Translations under genes and position numbers: made by a program
Notes under the pieces: model-generated
Told to the model about the DNA's origin: nothing
The model's database searches: none
Seen by the model: the letters and a program-made list of their open reading frames with translations, nothing else
Part shown: positions 40,069 to 48,930 of the stretch, one piece after another
How the letters are laid out: every line of letters starts with the position of its first letter
How positions within the stretch are numbered: the stretch's first letter is position 1
Assembly (NCBI RefSeq): GCF_016756535.1
Contig: NZ_AP023247.1
Location: 4,402,501 to 4,466,500 of the forward strand
Length of the DNA: 64,000 nt
Direction of reading: 5' to 3'
DNA from: Mesorhizobium sp. 131-2-1
GTDB taxonomy: Bacteria > Pseudomonadota > Alphaproteobacteria > Rhizobiales > Rhizobiaceae

Positions 40069-40668
40069 CTATTTCTTCTTCTGCGGATGGATCGTCTCGC
40101 CGCGTTTCAGCATCTCGACGAGGTCGGCGATCTTCTTCCTGCGGCCGGCCTCGGTCTTCATGTTGTGGGTGCGGAACGCGAGCGCGAAGCGGTTCTGGGC
40201 GCTGAGCCTTGCCAGCATTTCCTTCGCCTTCGGCTCTGCGTCGATGGCGGCCTGCAGGTCAGGCGGAATGGTCATCTCGCGAGAGCCGCCATAGGCGCGC
40301 GCCCAGCGGCCGTCGGCCTTGGCCGCCTCGACCTCGCTCAGACCGTGTTCGGTCATGCGGCCCTCCTCGACCAGGCGGGCGACATTGTCGATGTTGATCC
40401 TGCTCCAGATGCTCTTCTTGCCGCGCGGCGTGTAGCGCTGCAGGTAGCTCTTGCCGTCCAGGCTCTTGCGCACCGCGTCGATCCAGCCGAAGCAGAGCAC
40501 CACGTCGATGGCCTGCTTCGGCGTGATCGAGGGCAGGCCGGAACCGACCTTGTGGATCTTGATCCAGACCTCGGTCTCGCTGGCGTGGTGACGGCCGAGC
40601 CAGGCACGGAAGCTGTCGGCGTCGGGGAATTCATGCACCTTGCCGGGATCGACTTTTACAGGGGGCAT
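40069..40668 (-). CDS. YdeI/OmpD-associated family protein
   Basis: The 199-residue product begins with the YdeI-type domain (FPDADSFRAWLGRHHASETE, VWIKIHKVGSG, LCFGWIDAVRKSLDGKSYLQ, RYTPRGKKSIWSRIN) and ends with the Lys-rich helical OmdA-type extension (RRKKIADLVEMLKRGE). The role of the family is unclear. GAGG upstream supports ATG 40668. Monocistronic. Confidence 0.85.
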   Translation of the reverse strand: MPPVKVDPGKVHEFPDADSFRAWLGRHHASETEVWIKIHKVGSGLPSITPKQAIDVVLCFGWIDAVRKSLDGKSYLQRYTPRGKKSIWSRINIDNVARLVEEGRMTEHGLSEVEAAKADGRWARAYGGSREMTIPPDLQAAIDAEPKAKEMLARLSAQNRFALAFRTHNMKTEAGRRKKIADLVEMLKRGETIHPQKKK

Positions 40669-40684
40669 CGCTGTTCCTCTTTTA

Positions 40685-40871
40685 CCTTCTCCCCTTGTGG
40701 GAGAAGGTGGATCGGCGCGCAGCGCCGAGACGGATGAGGGGTGCTGGACGGAATGAGACGTTGAAAATAGACGAATTCTCAGGCACTTACATCCTCGATG
40801 TAGCGATCCGTCCAACACCCCTCATCCGGCCGAGCTTCGCTCGGCCACCTTCTCCCACAAGGGGAGAAGGG
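40685..40871. repeat. Type-1 intergenic palindrome, copy C
   Basis: A full copy: CCTTCTCCCCTTGTGGGAG, hairpin CGGCGCGCAGCGCCG, unique 60-bp middle, hairpin CCGAGCTTCGCTCGG, and the closing CTTCTCCCACAAGGGGAGAA. It lies between a gene start and the 3' end of the next gene on the same strand. Confidence 0.9.
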
Positions 40872-40878
40872 AGGCTCG

Positions 40879-41781
40879 CTACTGCAAATGCGGCTTGCGC
40901 AAAAAGCTGTTGCGGTCGGCGGATTTCACTCTGAGCCAGGTTTCGCGGCCGTCGCGCACCACGCGCAGCGGGATTTCGGAGCCGGCCGGGTTCTGCCAGA
41001 GCTTGCGGTAGAAGTCGGCCAGCCCGTCGACCTCGCCATCCCTGACGTCGGAGATGATGTCGCCCTGGCGCAGGCCGGCCTTGGCGGCGGGGCCGCCCTC
41101 GGCGACGCTCATCACCACCACCACGCCGTTCGACTCGGCCGAGAAGGCGCCTAGCCAGGGTCGCGGCGGCCTGGCAACGCTGCCGCGCGTCAGCAGGTCA
41201 TCGAGGATCGGCGGCAAAAGGTTGATCGGTACGATCATGTTGATGTCGGCGACTTCGCCGGCACGGCTCATCTGCAGGCGCAGTGACCCGACCCCTAGCA
41301 GGTTGCCGAGTTTGTCGAACAGCGCCGCACCGCCCCAGGAAGGATGGGCGGGCGCGATGAAGATCGCCTCGTCGAGCAGATATTCCCAATAGCCGGCGAA
41401 TTCCTGCTTGGTGACGATATGGGAGCGCACGCTCTGGCCGATGCCGTCGACGAGCGTCACGCCGTCGCCGATGCTGGCCTTGTGGGCATCGCCCAGCGCC
41501 ACAGCTGGCAGGCCGAGTGGCGAAAGCGCCTGCACCAGGCCGAAGCCCGATTCCTGGTCGTAGGCGAGCGCGTGCGCGGGCACGACGCGGCCGTCCTGGT
41601 CGGTCAGCCAGACCTCCTCGGCCTCGGTGATGAGATAGCCGATGGTCAGCACCAGCCCGTCGTCGCGGATGACGACGCCACTGCCTTCGCGGCGCGTGCC
41701 CAGCGTGTTGGCGGTGAAGGCGTCGTCCGGGACCGTGGCGCGGACAGCCACGACGGAGCGAGAAATGTGGTCGAGAGTCAT
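40879..41781 (-). CDS. HtrA-like protease fold with PDZ domain, catalytic triad lost
   Basis: The 300-residue protein aligns with S1C (HtrA/Deg) proteases: GSGVVIRDDG, then TIGYLITEAEE where the family has TNNHVV (His to Tyr); SGFGLVQ where it has TDLAVL (Asp to Gly); and HPSWGGAAL where it has GNSGGPL (Ser to Trp). All three catalytic residues are thus replaced. The C-terminal PDZ domain (VAEGGPAAKAGLRQGDIISD) is intact. No signal peptide is seen, so it acts in the cytoplasm, presumably as a binding protein or chaperone. Confidence 0.8.
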   Translation of the reverse strand: MTLDHISRSVVAVRATVPDDAFTANTLGTRREGSGVVIRDDGLVLTIGYLITEAEEVWLTDQDGRVVPAHALAYDQESGFGLVQALSPLGLPAVALGDAHKASIGDGVTLVDGIGQSVRSHIVTKQEFAGYWEYLLDEAIFIAPAHPSWGGAALFDKLGNLLGVGSLRLQMSRAGEVADINMIVPINLLPPILDDLLTRGSVARPPRPWLGAFSAESNGVVVVMSVAEGGPAAKAGLRQGDIISDVRDGEVDGLADFYRKLWQNPAGSEIPLRVVRDGRETWLRVKSADRNSFLRKPHLQ

Positions 41782-42005
41782 CGGTTCATCCTGGCAAGAT
41801 CGTTTCTTCTATAGGTATGGCGGATGGGGTGCGGCGCAAGGGTTGCTTTCCCGTTCCGCTTTGTGGGGTGAGATGGGAACGGCCGTGCCTCAACAATAGT
41901 TCAACAAAAATTGGACTTCCCTATTTGACGCCCGCCCGCCCGTACCTAAGTGTAGTTTGCCCCACCCGATCAACCCGCGCCCCGCCGAAACGACAAGGCC
42001 TCCCG

Positions 42006-42875
42006 ATGAACCAATACACCCCGCCGAAAGTCTGGACCTGGAACAAGCCGAATGGCGGCACTTTCGCCAGCATCAACCGGCCGATCGCTGGCCCGACGCA
42101 TGACAAGGACCTGCCTGTCGGCAAGCATCCGCTGCAGCTCTATTCGCTGGCCACGCCCAACGGCCAGAAGGTGACGATCTTGCTGGAGGAGCTTCTGGCG
42201 CTGGGCCACAAGGGCGCCGAATACGACGCCTGGCTGATCCGGATCAACGAAGGCGAGCAGTTCGGCAGCGGCTTCGTCGAGGTCAATCCCAATTCCAAGA
42301 TCCCGGCGCTGCTCGACCGCGGCGGCGACAAGCCGATCCGCGTCTTCGAATCCGGCTCGATCCTCACCTATCTTGCGGAAAAGTTCGGCGAATTCCTGCC
42401 GAAGGACCCGGCCGCCCGCGCGGAGACCTTCTCCTGGCTGTTCTGGCAGATGGGCTCGGCGCCCTATCTCGGCGGCGGCTTCGGCCATTTCTACGCCTAT
42501 GCGCCGGAGAAGATCGAGTACGCCATCGACCGCTTCGCCATGGAGACCAAGCGGCAGATGGACGTGCTCGACCGCAGGCTGGCGGAGAGCGAGTACCTCG
42601 CCGGACCGGACTACACCATCGCCGACATGGCGGTGTGGCCCTGGTATGGCGGGCTCGCCAAGGGCCGCAGCTACAATGATGCCGACCAGTTCCTGTCCGT
42701 TCATGAGTACAAGCATGTGCAGCGCTGGGCCGATGCGATCGACGCAAGGCCGGCGGTGAAGCGCGGCCGCATGGTCAACCGCATCTCCGGCGACCCGGCC
42801 TACCAGTTGCACGAGCGCCACGACGCCAGCGACTTCGAGACCAGGACGCAGGACAAGATGCTAGCGGCGGAATAG
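42006..42875 (+). CDS. yghU: YghU-type glutathione transferase
   Basis: The 289-residue cytosolic protein belongs to the Nu-class glutathione transferases, with disulfide-bond oxidoreductase activity on glutathione disulfides. It has the family N-terminal extension (VWTWNKPNGGTFASINRPIA), the thioredoxin-like domain (LYSLATPNGQKVTILLEELL, NPNSKIPALLD, ESGSILTYLAEKFG) and the helical C-terminal domain (YLAGPDYTIADMAVWPWYGG). Start ATG 42006 matches the family. The open frame upstream is not conserved. Confidence 0.92.
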   Translation: MNQYTPPKVWTWNKPNGGTFASINRPIAGPTHDKDLPVGKHPLQLYSLATPNGQKVTILLEELLALGHKGAEYDAWLIRINEGEQFGSGFVEVNPNSKIPALLDRGGDKPIRVFESGSILTYLAEKFGEFLPKDPAARAETFSWLFWQMGSAPYLGGGFGHFYAYAPEKIEYAIDRFAMETKRQMDVLDRRLAESEYLAGPDYTIADMAVWPWYGGLAKGRSYNDADQFLSVHEYKHVQRWADAIDARPAVKRGRMVNRISGDPAYQLHERHDASDFETRTQDKMLAAE

Positions 42876-42925
42876 GGCCGAGCGGTTGAAGCTGCCGATC
42901 TCCCCGCAAGGGGGATTGGCCGCCT

Positions 42926-43474
42926 CTAGCGCCCATACGTATAGGTCACCGTTGCCGTGCCGAGCGACTGCGCCTTCGCGGCGGCCGCCACGGTCGCGGG
43001 AGAAGCGCTCGCCTTGGCGTTGAGCTTCGCCGCCTTGAGGGCATAGAGCGTCAAGACATAGTGATGCGCGCCGCTGCCGGGCGGCGGGCACGGGCCGAAA
43101 TAGCCGGCGCGGCCGATGTCGCCCTTGCCGAGCACGGCGCCCTTGGGCAAGCCCTTGCCGCCCTTCGAGCCGGCACCTTCGGGCAATCCCTTGGCGCTCG
43201 CCGGGATGTTCCAGGCCAGCCAGTGCCACCAGCCCTTGCCGCCGCCAGCATCGGGATCGAACATGGTGAGCGCGTAGCTTTTGGTGCCGGCCGGCGGGTC
43301 CTTCCAGTTCAAGGCGATCGAGACGCTGCCGCCGGTGCATCCGCCGGCGCTGTCGCCGATGTATCTGTTGTCCCACTTGCCGTCCGAGACGGAGGGGCTG
43401 GAGATCTCGAAGGCCGATGCCTGGCCAGCGAAGACTGACAGGGCAAGGGCGATGAGGCCAAAGCGTGGGGTCAT
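42926..43474 (-). CDS. Exported PEBP/YbhB-family protein
   Basis: The 182-residue product has a signal peptide (FGLIALALSVFAGQASA). The phosphatidylethanolamine-binding-like domain shows DPDAGGGKGWWHWLAWNIP and GYFGPCPPPGSGAHHYVLTL, the two strands forming the ligand pocket. The role of bacterial YbhB proteins is unclear. AGGAAAGCC precedes ATG 43474. Confidence 0.88.
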   Translation of the reverse strand: MTPRFGLIALALSVFAGQASAFEISSPSVSDGKWDNRYIGDSAGGCTGGSVSIALNWKDPPAGTKSYALTMFDPDAGGGKGWWHWLAWNIPASAKGLPEGAGSKGGKGLPKGAVLGKGDIGRAGYFGPCPPPGSGAHHYVLTLYALKAAKLNAKASASPATVAAAAKAQSLGTATVTYTYGR

Positions 43475-43618
43475 GGCTTTCCTCTCCTTCTGGCTGAACC
43501 GCCTGCATTTTAGCCGAGAGGATCCGCTGGAGGCGCGCAACTTCGCGTGACGAGGATAGCGGCTCGGCGAAGCTGCCGATCCCGGCGGCTTTGTCCTCGC
43601 GGCGACGGAGATTGCGGC

Positions 43619-43882
43619 TTAAAGCACCGCCGCCGACAACAGCATGACGAGGCCCACGCCGATCATCAGCAGACCCGGCCAGTTCGGCGACAAGCCAAGG
43701 AAGCCCATGCCGCGCCGTCGCGGTTCGAGCGTCGGGCCAGGCGTTGCCAACCTTGCGGCGGAGCGGTCGGCGGGGGTGCCGAGCGGCGCCGGTTCGCTGA
43801 GCCGCCCACGCCCGAGCGCCGCGCCCGCCATATAGACAACGCCGGCGACAACGAGCACAGCCCCGATGAGGATGACAGCCAT
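43619..43882 (-). CDS. Small two-helix membrane protein
   Basis: The 87-residue product has hydrophobic helices at both ends (ILIGAVLVVAGVVYMAGAAL and WPGLLMIGVGLVMLLSAAVL) separated by a polar loop. No family is recognised. A strong GGAGGTGAG just before ATG 43882 supports expression. It is followed on the same strand by nothing closely linked. Confidence 0.65.
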   Translation of the reverse strand: MAVILIGAVLVVAGVVYMAGAALGRGRLSEPAPLGTPADRSAARLATPGPTLEPRRRGMGFLGLSPNWPGLLMIGVGLVMLLSAAVL

Positions 43883-43989
43883 CTCACCTCCAACTGTTTG
43901 AACGCTCGGAATGAAACGGCCGGCATGCCAGCAAGGTTCCGGCGGCGGCGCCCACGCGCCCCTTGTGGGAGATGGGAGGGTGTGCCCCC

Positions 43990-45195
43990 CTACCCCAGCA
44001 GTTTCGCCAGCCTTGGAATCCCCTCGCCCACCGCCCTTTGGTCGGCAAGCGTGAAGCTTAGCCGCAGCGTGTTGCGGCCGGTGCCGTCGGCGTAAAACGC
44101 ATTGCCCGGCACGAAGGCGACGCGGGCTTCCTTGACCGAGCGGGCAAGCAGCGCGGTGGCGTCGCTGCCCTCCGGCAGCGTCACCCAGACGAACATGCCG
44201 CCATCCGGCCGGCTCCAGGTGACGCCCGCGGGCATATTGGCCTCGAGCGCGCCGAGCAGGCCGTCGCGGCGGGCGCGGTAGGCGCCGATCAGCTTCTCCA
44301 CCTGTTGGTCGAAGATCGCCTCGGCGACGCGGTGCATGGCCACCTGGTTGATCGAGGGGCTGTGCAGGTCGGAGGCCTGCTTCATCAGCACAAGGCGCTC
44401 CACCACGCGGCGCGGCGCGCAGACCCAGCCGACGCGCATGCCCGGCGACAGGATCTTCGAGAAGGAACCGCAATAGAGCGTGCGGGCATTTTCGATGCCG
44501 CCAGAGCGCTGGCAATCCAGCGCAAGGATCGGCGGCACGCCCTCACCGTCATAGCGCAGCGCGCGGTAGGCCGCGTCCTCGATGATCGCGATGTCGAGCT
44601 CGCCAGCGAGGTCGAGCACCGCCTCGCGCTGCTTGACGCCCAGCGTCTCGCCGGTCGGGTTGGCGAAGTCCGGCACCAGATAGGCAAACTTCACCTTGCC
44701 GCCGGCTGCCGCTGCCGCCGCCTGGTAGGCGGCTGGCGTCATGTTGCCGCCATCGGGCGTCAGCCGGTCGTAGCGCGGCTCGTAGGCATTGAAGGCCTGC
44801 AGCGCGCCGAGATAGGTCGGCCAGGTGACCAGCGCGGTGTCGCCCGGCGAGAGAAAGAGCTTGCCGAGATAATCCAACGCCTGCTGCGAGCCGGAAGTGA
44901 TGAAGATGTTGTGCTCGTCGCAGGCGACGCCGAGCTTGCCCATCTGGCCCGCCAGCCATTTCCTCAGCGGCAGGTAGCCCTCGCTGACCTGATATTGCAG
45001 GGCGGCGCTCGCCTCCGCGCCGCCGAGCACCGAGGCATAGGCATCGCTGATGGCGTCCGCCGGAAACAGCGCCGGGTCCGGAATGCCGCCGGCAAAGGAG
45101 ATGATGTCGGGCTGGTCGAGCAGTTTCAGCAGTTCGCGGATTTCCGACGCCTTCATGCGCGATGCGCGCGACGCCAACAGGTTCATCAAGGTCAA
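43990..45195 (-). CDS. PLP-dependent aminotransferase (2-aminoadipate/MocR-like class I)
   Basis: The 401-residue fold-type I enzyme has ISFAGGIPDPALFP near the N-terminus, TSGSQQALDYLGKLFLSPGD, the PDFANPTGETLG loop, and the PLP Lys in CGSFSKILSPGMRVGW. It is of the LysN/2-aminoadipate aminotransferase type, acting on aromatic or dicarboxylic amino acids. No helix-turn-helix domain is attached, so it is an enzyme rather than a MocR regulator. Confidence 0.88.
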   Translation of the reverse strand: MTLMNLLASRASRMKASEIRELLKLLDQPDIISFAGGIPDPALFPADAISDAYASVLGGAEASAALQYQVSEGYLPLRKWLAGQMGKLGVACDEHNIFITSGSQQALDYLGKLFLSPGDTALVTWPTYLGALQAFNAYEPRYDRLTPDGGNMTPAAYQAAAAAAGGKVKFAYLVPDFANPTGETLGVKQREAVLDLAGELDIAIIEDAAYRALRYDGEGVPPILALDCQRSGGIENARTLYCGSFSKILSPGMRVGWVCAPRRVVERLVLMKQASDLHSPSINQVAMHRVAEAIFDQQVEKLIGAYRARRDGLLGALEANMPAGVTWSRPDGGMFVWVTLPEGSDATALLARSVKEARVAFVPGNAFYADGTGRNTLRLSFTLADQRAVGEGIPRLAKLLG

Positions 45196-45419
45196 GGCCC
45201 ACCTCCCCGTGGATGGTGTTAGGAATTTAGGTCAATGTGACTGACCTATTATCAGGCTCTCCCGCCGACTGGAATAGCCAGACGGCCAATCCACGTGGCC
45301 CAAGGACACATTTTAGCGACCGCGCATGGAAATCCATTGCGCCAAGGTGAGGTCGGATGCAACCTCGTTCCGGGCGGGCCGACAAAAGAAGAATCTTGGT
45401 CCAAAAAGGGGATGGGGGA

Positions 45420-46160
45420 ATGACACTCAAGCTCATCGGGGCCGGATTCGGCCGCACCGGCACGTGGTCGACCTTCGCCGCGTTGAACAGGCTCGGCTTT
45501 CCGAGCTACCACATGCAGGAAGTCATCATCAACAAGGCCAACAAGGGACATCTCGACTTCTGGCGCAAGGTGGCGAACAGCCCGCCCGGCACGCAGCACG
45601 ACTGGAACCGGGTGTTCGCCAACTACAAGGCGACGGTCGACAATCCCGGCTGCTGCGTGTGGCGGGAATTGCTGGCCGCCTATCCCGACGCCAAGGTGTT
45701 GCTGACGCTGCATCCGCGCGGCGCCGAAGCCTGGTACGAGAGCACGATCGACACGATCTACTTCACCAAGAACGTCTGGCAGTTCAAGATCCTGGAATGG
45801 CTGACGCCGTTCGGTCGAAAATTCGGCGACATGTCGAGCAAGCTTGTGTGGGGCCGTACGCTCGCGGGCGTGATGGACGACCGCGACAAGGCGATCGCGC
45901 GCTACAATGCCTATGTCGAGGAGGTGAAGGCGGCGGTGCCGCCGGAAAAGCTCCTGGTGTTCACGGTGAGCGAAGGCTGGGGCCCGCTCTGCCGCTTCCT
46001 CGGCGTGCCCGAACCGGCGGAGCCCTTTCCCAACCTCAATGACCGCACCAGCCTGAAGAAGATCATCCGCGGCATGATCATCGGCTCCTATGCCATGCTC
46101 GCCGGCGTGGTGGCTGCGGTGGCGCTGGCGGTGGGCGGGTCGTGGTGGTGGCTGGGATAG
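45420..46160 (+). CDS. Sulfotransferase-family protein with C-terminal membrane anchor
   Basis: The 246-residue product begins with the PAPS 5'-phosphosulfate-like loop, IGAGFGRTGTWSTFAALNRL, and contains VLLTLHPRGAEAWYESTIDT, matching the bacterial family often labelled sulfotransferase 4. The C-terminal ~25 residues are a hydrophobic helix (GVVAAVALAVGGSWWWLG), which would tether it to the inner membrane. The donor and acceptor are unknown. The ATG follows GGGGGA. Confidence 0.78.
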   Translation: MTLKLIGAGFGRTGTWSTFAALNRLGFPSYHMQEVIINKANKGHLDFWRKVANSPPGTQHDWNRVFANYKATVDNPGCCVWRELLAAYPDAKVLLTLHPRGAEAWYESTIDTIYFTKNVWQFKILEWLTPFGRKFGDMSSKLVWGRTLAGVMDDRDKAIARYNAYVEEVKAAVPPEKLLVFTVSEGWGPLCRFLGVPEPAEPFPNLNDRTSLKKIIRGMIIGSYAMLAGVVAAVALAVGGSWWWLG

Positions 46161-46173
46161 CGTGGGCGAGGCC

Positions 46174-46551
46174 TCAACCTTCGGTGTGAGGATCGCTGCT
46201 GTTCAGGCTGCACATGCGGATCAGCCAGTCCTCACCGGCCCGGCGCTCGAGGATACCGAGTGAAGTGCCGTCTCCCGAGGCCTCGCCTTCCGAATAGGCA
46301 GCGAGGCACCAGGCGAGATCACCGGAACTGCCCGCATCTGTTACCGTCATTTGCTTGTCGGCGCCGCCGCCATCCTTGGTCCAGATGCTATGGAGCGCCT
46401 GGATCGCGGCGTGGCCGCGAGCCAGAGGCGCGTAGGGCGAATGCAATTCCGCGTCGAGGGCAAACATTGCCGCGCAAGCAGCGGCATCGCCAGCCCGGTA
46501 GGCGGCGGCGTAAGTGTTCCAAAAGGCCTGCAAATCATCGCGGATCGACAT
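46174..46551 (-). CDS. SnoaL-like/DUF4440 family protein
   Basis: The 125-residue product has the cone-like alpha+beta fold of the SgcJ/EcaC or DUF4440 group (DLQAFWNTYAAAYRAGDAAA, GHAAIQALHSIWTKDG, GDLAWCLAAYSEGEASGDGT). These are ligand-binding or isomerase-like proteins with variable function. ATG 46551 follows GAGGATGCC. It converges on the sulfotransferase gene. Confidence 0.78.
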   Translation of the reverse strand: MSIRDDLQAFWNTYAAAYRAGDAAACAAMFALDAELHSPYAPLARGHAAIQALHSIWTKDGGGADKQMTVTDAGSSGDLAWCLAAYSEGEASGDGTSLGILERRAGEDWLIRMCSLNSSDPHTEG

Positions 46552-46782
46552 GGCATCCTCCCGGTCGAGCGAGCGGGCAACACACGCCCACGGGATTGTT
46601 GTTATATTAGAATAGGTGCATATTGCACAGGCCGAAGCATTGCTCCGGTTGTAAACCGCCGTTGGCCATGGCTGCCCAGGCGGTCCACAGGCCACGTCAC
46701 ATGTCAGTGAAAAGACAAGCAACTCGGGGTGCTGCTCACACAATCGAGCAGCCCGGGACAATGATATTTGGAGGAGATACCC

Positions 46783-47097
46783 ATGAAGGTCACCGTGTTG
46801 GCAAATTATGCACCCCACGCCGCCAAAGGACTGATGCAGGGCTCGGACCGGCAAGCTGCAGTCAAGGCGCTTTTTGAAAGCGTCGGCGGCAAGATGACCG
46901 GCTTGATGTTTACGCGCGGCGCTTATGACGTCGTCGTCAATGGTGAGGTGCCGGACCAGGCTGCCGGGATGGGCATCGCCCTTGCCGTGCGGGCAAGCGG
47001 TTCGTTGAGCGACTTTGTCATCCTCGAAGAACTCGACATGAAGGCCGTGCTCGCGGCCGCCAACAAGGCTGCCGGCGCCTACAAGCCCGCCGGCTGA
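46783..47097 (+). CDS. GYD-domain protein
   Basis: The 104-residue product shows the GYD domain (GKMTGLMFTRGAYDVVVNGE, MGIALAVRASGSLSDFVILE), a small fold of unknown function seen in rhizobia. TTTGGAGGAG upstream of ATG 46783 is a strong ribosome binding site. It is followed 23 bp later by a monooxygenase-like gene, likely in the same operon. Confidence 0.82.
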   Translation: MKVTVLANYAPHAAKGLMQGSDRQAAVKALFESVGGKMTGLMFTRGAYDVVVNGEVPDQAAGMGIALAVRASGSLSDFVILEELDMKAVLAAANKAAGAYKPAG

Positions 47098-47120
47098 TAT
47101 CAGACTGATCGGAGGAAACC

Positions 47121-47417
47121 ATGACCGCCTACAACGTCGTCCGCTTTCGCACCAAACCAGGCAAGGAGAAGGCCTTCGTCGATGCGCATGAGAAGATCTC
47201 GCTGAACGCCAAGGGCTTTCGCAAGGGCGCGCTGATCAAGACCGGCGAACGCACCTTCTGCATGGTCGGCGAATGGAACGACATGGACAGCCTGGCCGCG
47301 GCGCGCCCGACGATGATCGGCGTCCTCGACACGTTCCGCGATATGCTTGAGGACCTCGGCGGCGATCTCGGAGTGACGGACCCTGTATCCGGGACAGTCG
47401 TCGCGGAAATAAGCTAG
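47121..47417 (+). CDS. Antibiotic-biosynthesis-monooxygenase-like (ABM) protein
   Basis: The 98-residue product resembles the ABM ferredoxin-like fold (YNVVRFRTKPGKEKAFVDAH, GERTFCMVGEWNDMDSLAAA, MIGVLDTFRDMLEDLG). Such proteins are often dimers that act on small aromatic molecules without cofactors, or have no known role. GGAGG lies 6 nt before ATG 47121; it follows the GYD gene closely. Confidence 0.75.
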   Translation: MTAYNVVRFRTKPGKEKAFVDAHEKISLNAKGFRKGALIKTGERTFCMVGEWNDMDSLAAARPTMIGVLDTFRDMLEDLGGDLGVTDPVSGTVVAEIS

Positions 47418-47520
47418 GACGCCGCCAATCGGCGATGGCCGGGCCGCCAGGCGTGTGTTCGGCCGGCGCCGTTCGGCTGGACGCGCGGCGGCATGTCGAT
47501 CGCCGCGCGTGGCCTTGCCC

Positions 47521-47632
47521 GTTAGAGCCGTTCAGCTTTTTGCTGCAGCCGCTGAACCGCTCCAAGCATTTGGTCTTGGTAATTCCGGACGGTTGACCGA
47601 TACGCACTTTTCCCGGAATTGCTTCAGAACGG
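47521..47632. repeat. Type-3 intergenic repeat, diverged copy
   Basis: GAACCGCTCCAAGCATTTGG and then TTCCGGACGGTTGACCG...CACTTTTCCCGGAATTGCTTC recur in similar form at 57906-58018 and in part at 31213-31275. It overlaps the end of the following small gene. Only the ends are clearly conserved. Confidence 0.55.
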
Positions 47633-47800
47633 CAGCCGGATTTCGTAGGGCTGGACCGATTCCGGCCAGCTCTCGACCGAGTGCGGCCAGTTGATGTCCT
47701 TCTGGGTTTCCGGCGGCAACTCGTTCAACGCACGCAGTGTTTGTTTGCGGCTGGAGACTCGCTTGAGAGCGGCTCCAAGCCAGCCAAGGCTCTTGAACAT
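47624..47800 (-). CDS. Small basic hypothetical protein (58 residues)
   Basis: ATG 47800 has a strong GGAGGATATCG upstream. The product begins MFKSLGWLGAALKRVSSRKQ and contains LRALNELPPETQKDINWP, which resembles the C-terminal half of DUF1127 (YjiS-like) small proteins abundant in Rhizobiales. Such proteins can bind RNA or phosphate-related regulators in relatives. Function here unknown. Confidence 0.65.
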   Translation of the reverse strand: MFKSLGWLGAALKRVSSRKQTLRALNELPPETQKDINWPHSVESWPESVQPYEIRLPF

Positions 47801-48056
47801 CGATATCCTCCGTATCGCAGCGGCGCAAAGAGCAATGCTGCCCCCCACGCGGCAACGGTTTTGCGCCGCGTATGTATCCGGTCGATTGCGCGACAACGGT
47901 GAAGCGCTTCACAAAACGGCGCCAGCGCGAAACATTTGCATGCAAACCAATTTGCGGCACGCGACCGCGGCTGGCGCGCCACTTGCGATATCCAACACTT
48001 GGCCCTGTCGGTTGAAGCGTTGATTCACCCGGCACGAACGAGAGCAGTTCGCGCCC

Positions 48057-48851
48057 TTATGTCTCCGGCGCCTGCGCATGCGAACCAGCCTGACGGATGG
48101 TCTGGCCCGATGAGACCCCACCGGCCGGATGGTCAGTGCCCGGCGCCGCCAGCTTGCTCAGCGCCTGCGCTATCCCCGCATGGGCCGCCGCGTTGCGTTG
48201 AACCATCAGCGCCATGGCCGCTTCGGATGCCTTGTCGGGGTGGCCGGCATCGAAAGGCGGCGCCGGGTCATATTCAATCGAGAGCTGGATGGCCTTCGCG
48301 ACATCCGGCCCGGCAATCTCTGCGATGATCGCGAAGGCGAAGTCGATTCCCGCGGTGACGCCACCCGAGGTGAAGACATTGCCGTCGCGAACGATACGCG
48401 ACTTCTCGTGGCTGGCGCCAACCAGCGGCAACAGGCCTGTGTACGCCCAATGCGTCGTGGCGCGACGCCCCTTCAGCAATCCGGCCGCGCCAAGCAGGAA
48501 TGCCCCGATGCACACCGCCGTGACGAACCGCGCACCGGCGGCCTGGCGGCGGATGAAATCGATCGTCTCGACATCGGCGAGTGCATCGACGACGCCAGCG
48601 CCGCCGGGCACGCAGATCAGGTCGAGCGGCGGACAGTCTTGGAAGGTACAGCTCGGCATGAGCGCCAGGCCCCGGTCGCTCGTGACTGGCAACAAGGTCT
48701 TTGCCGCGACATGGGTTTTCGCTTGCGGGAACTTGCTGGCAGAGAACATCGAGGCCGGCGTTGCAAGCCGGCTCAAGACCTCGAACGGGCCCGTGAAGTC
48801 GAGCTGGGTGATACCGGGAAAGATCACGAAGCCGACATTGAAATCCGACAT
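48057..48851 (-). CDS. DJ-1/PfpI-family protein (isonitrile-hydratase-like)
   Basis: The 264-residue product has the DJ-1 domain with GITQLDFTGPFEVLSR near residue 13, PGGAGVVDAL, the nucleophile elbow TAVCIGAFLLGAAGLL and TSGGVTAGIDFAFAIIAE. Isonitrile hydratase has Cys-Thr at the elbow; here it is Cys-Ile, so substrate or activity may differ. No AraC helix-turn-helix domain is attached; the C-terminal ~40 residues are disordered. Confidence 0.83.
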   Translation of the reverse strand: MSDFNVGFVIFPGITQLDFTGPFEVLSRLATPASMFSASKFPQAKTHVAAKTLLPVTSDRGLALMPSCTFQDCPPLDLICVPGGAGVVDALADVETIDFIRRQAAGARFVTAVCIGAFLLGAAGLLKGRRATTHWAYTGLLPLVGASHEKSRIVRDGNVFTSGGVTAGIDFAFAIIAEIAGPDVAKAIQLSIEYDPAPPFDAGHPDKASEAAMALMVQRNAAAHAGIAQALSKLAAPGTDHPAGGVSSGQTIRQAGSHAQAPET

Positions 48852-48930
48852 GGCTGTCCCTCCAGAAGCCATCCGGGCGCACTCTAACTGTTCAGGCAAT
48901 ATCAGGCGAGCGATATATAAGCTGCCCGCT

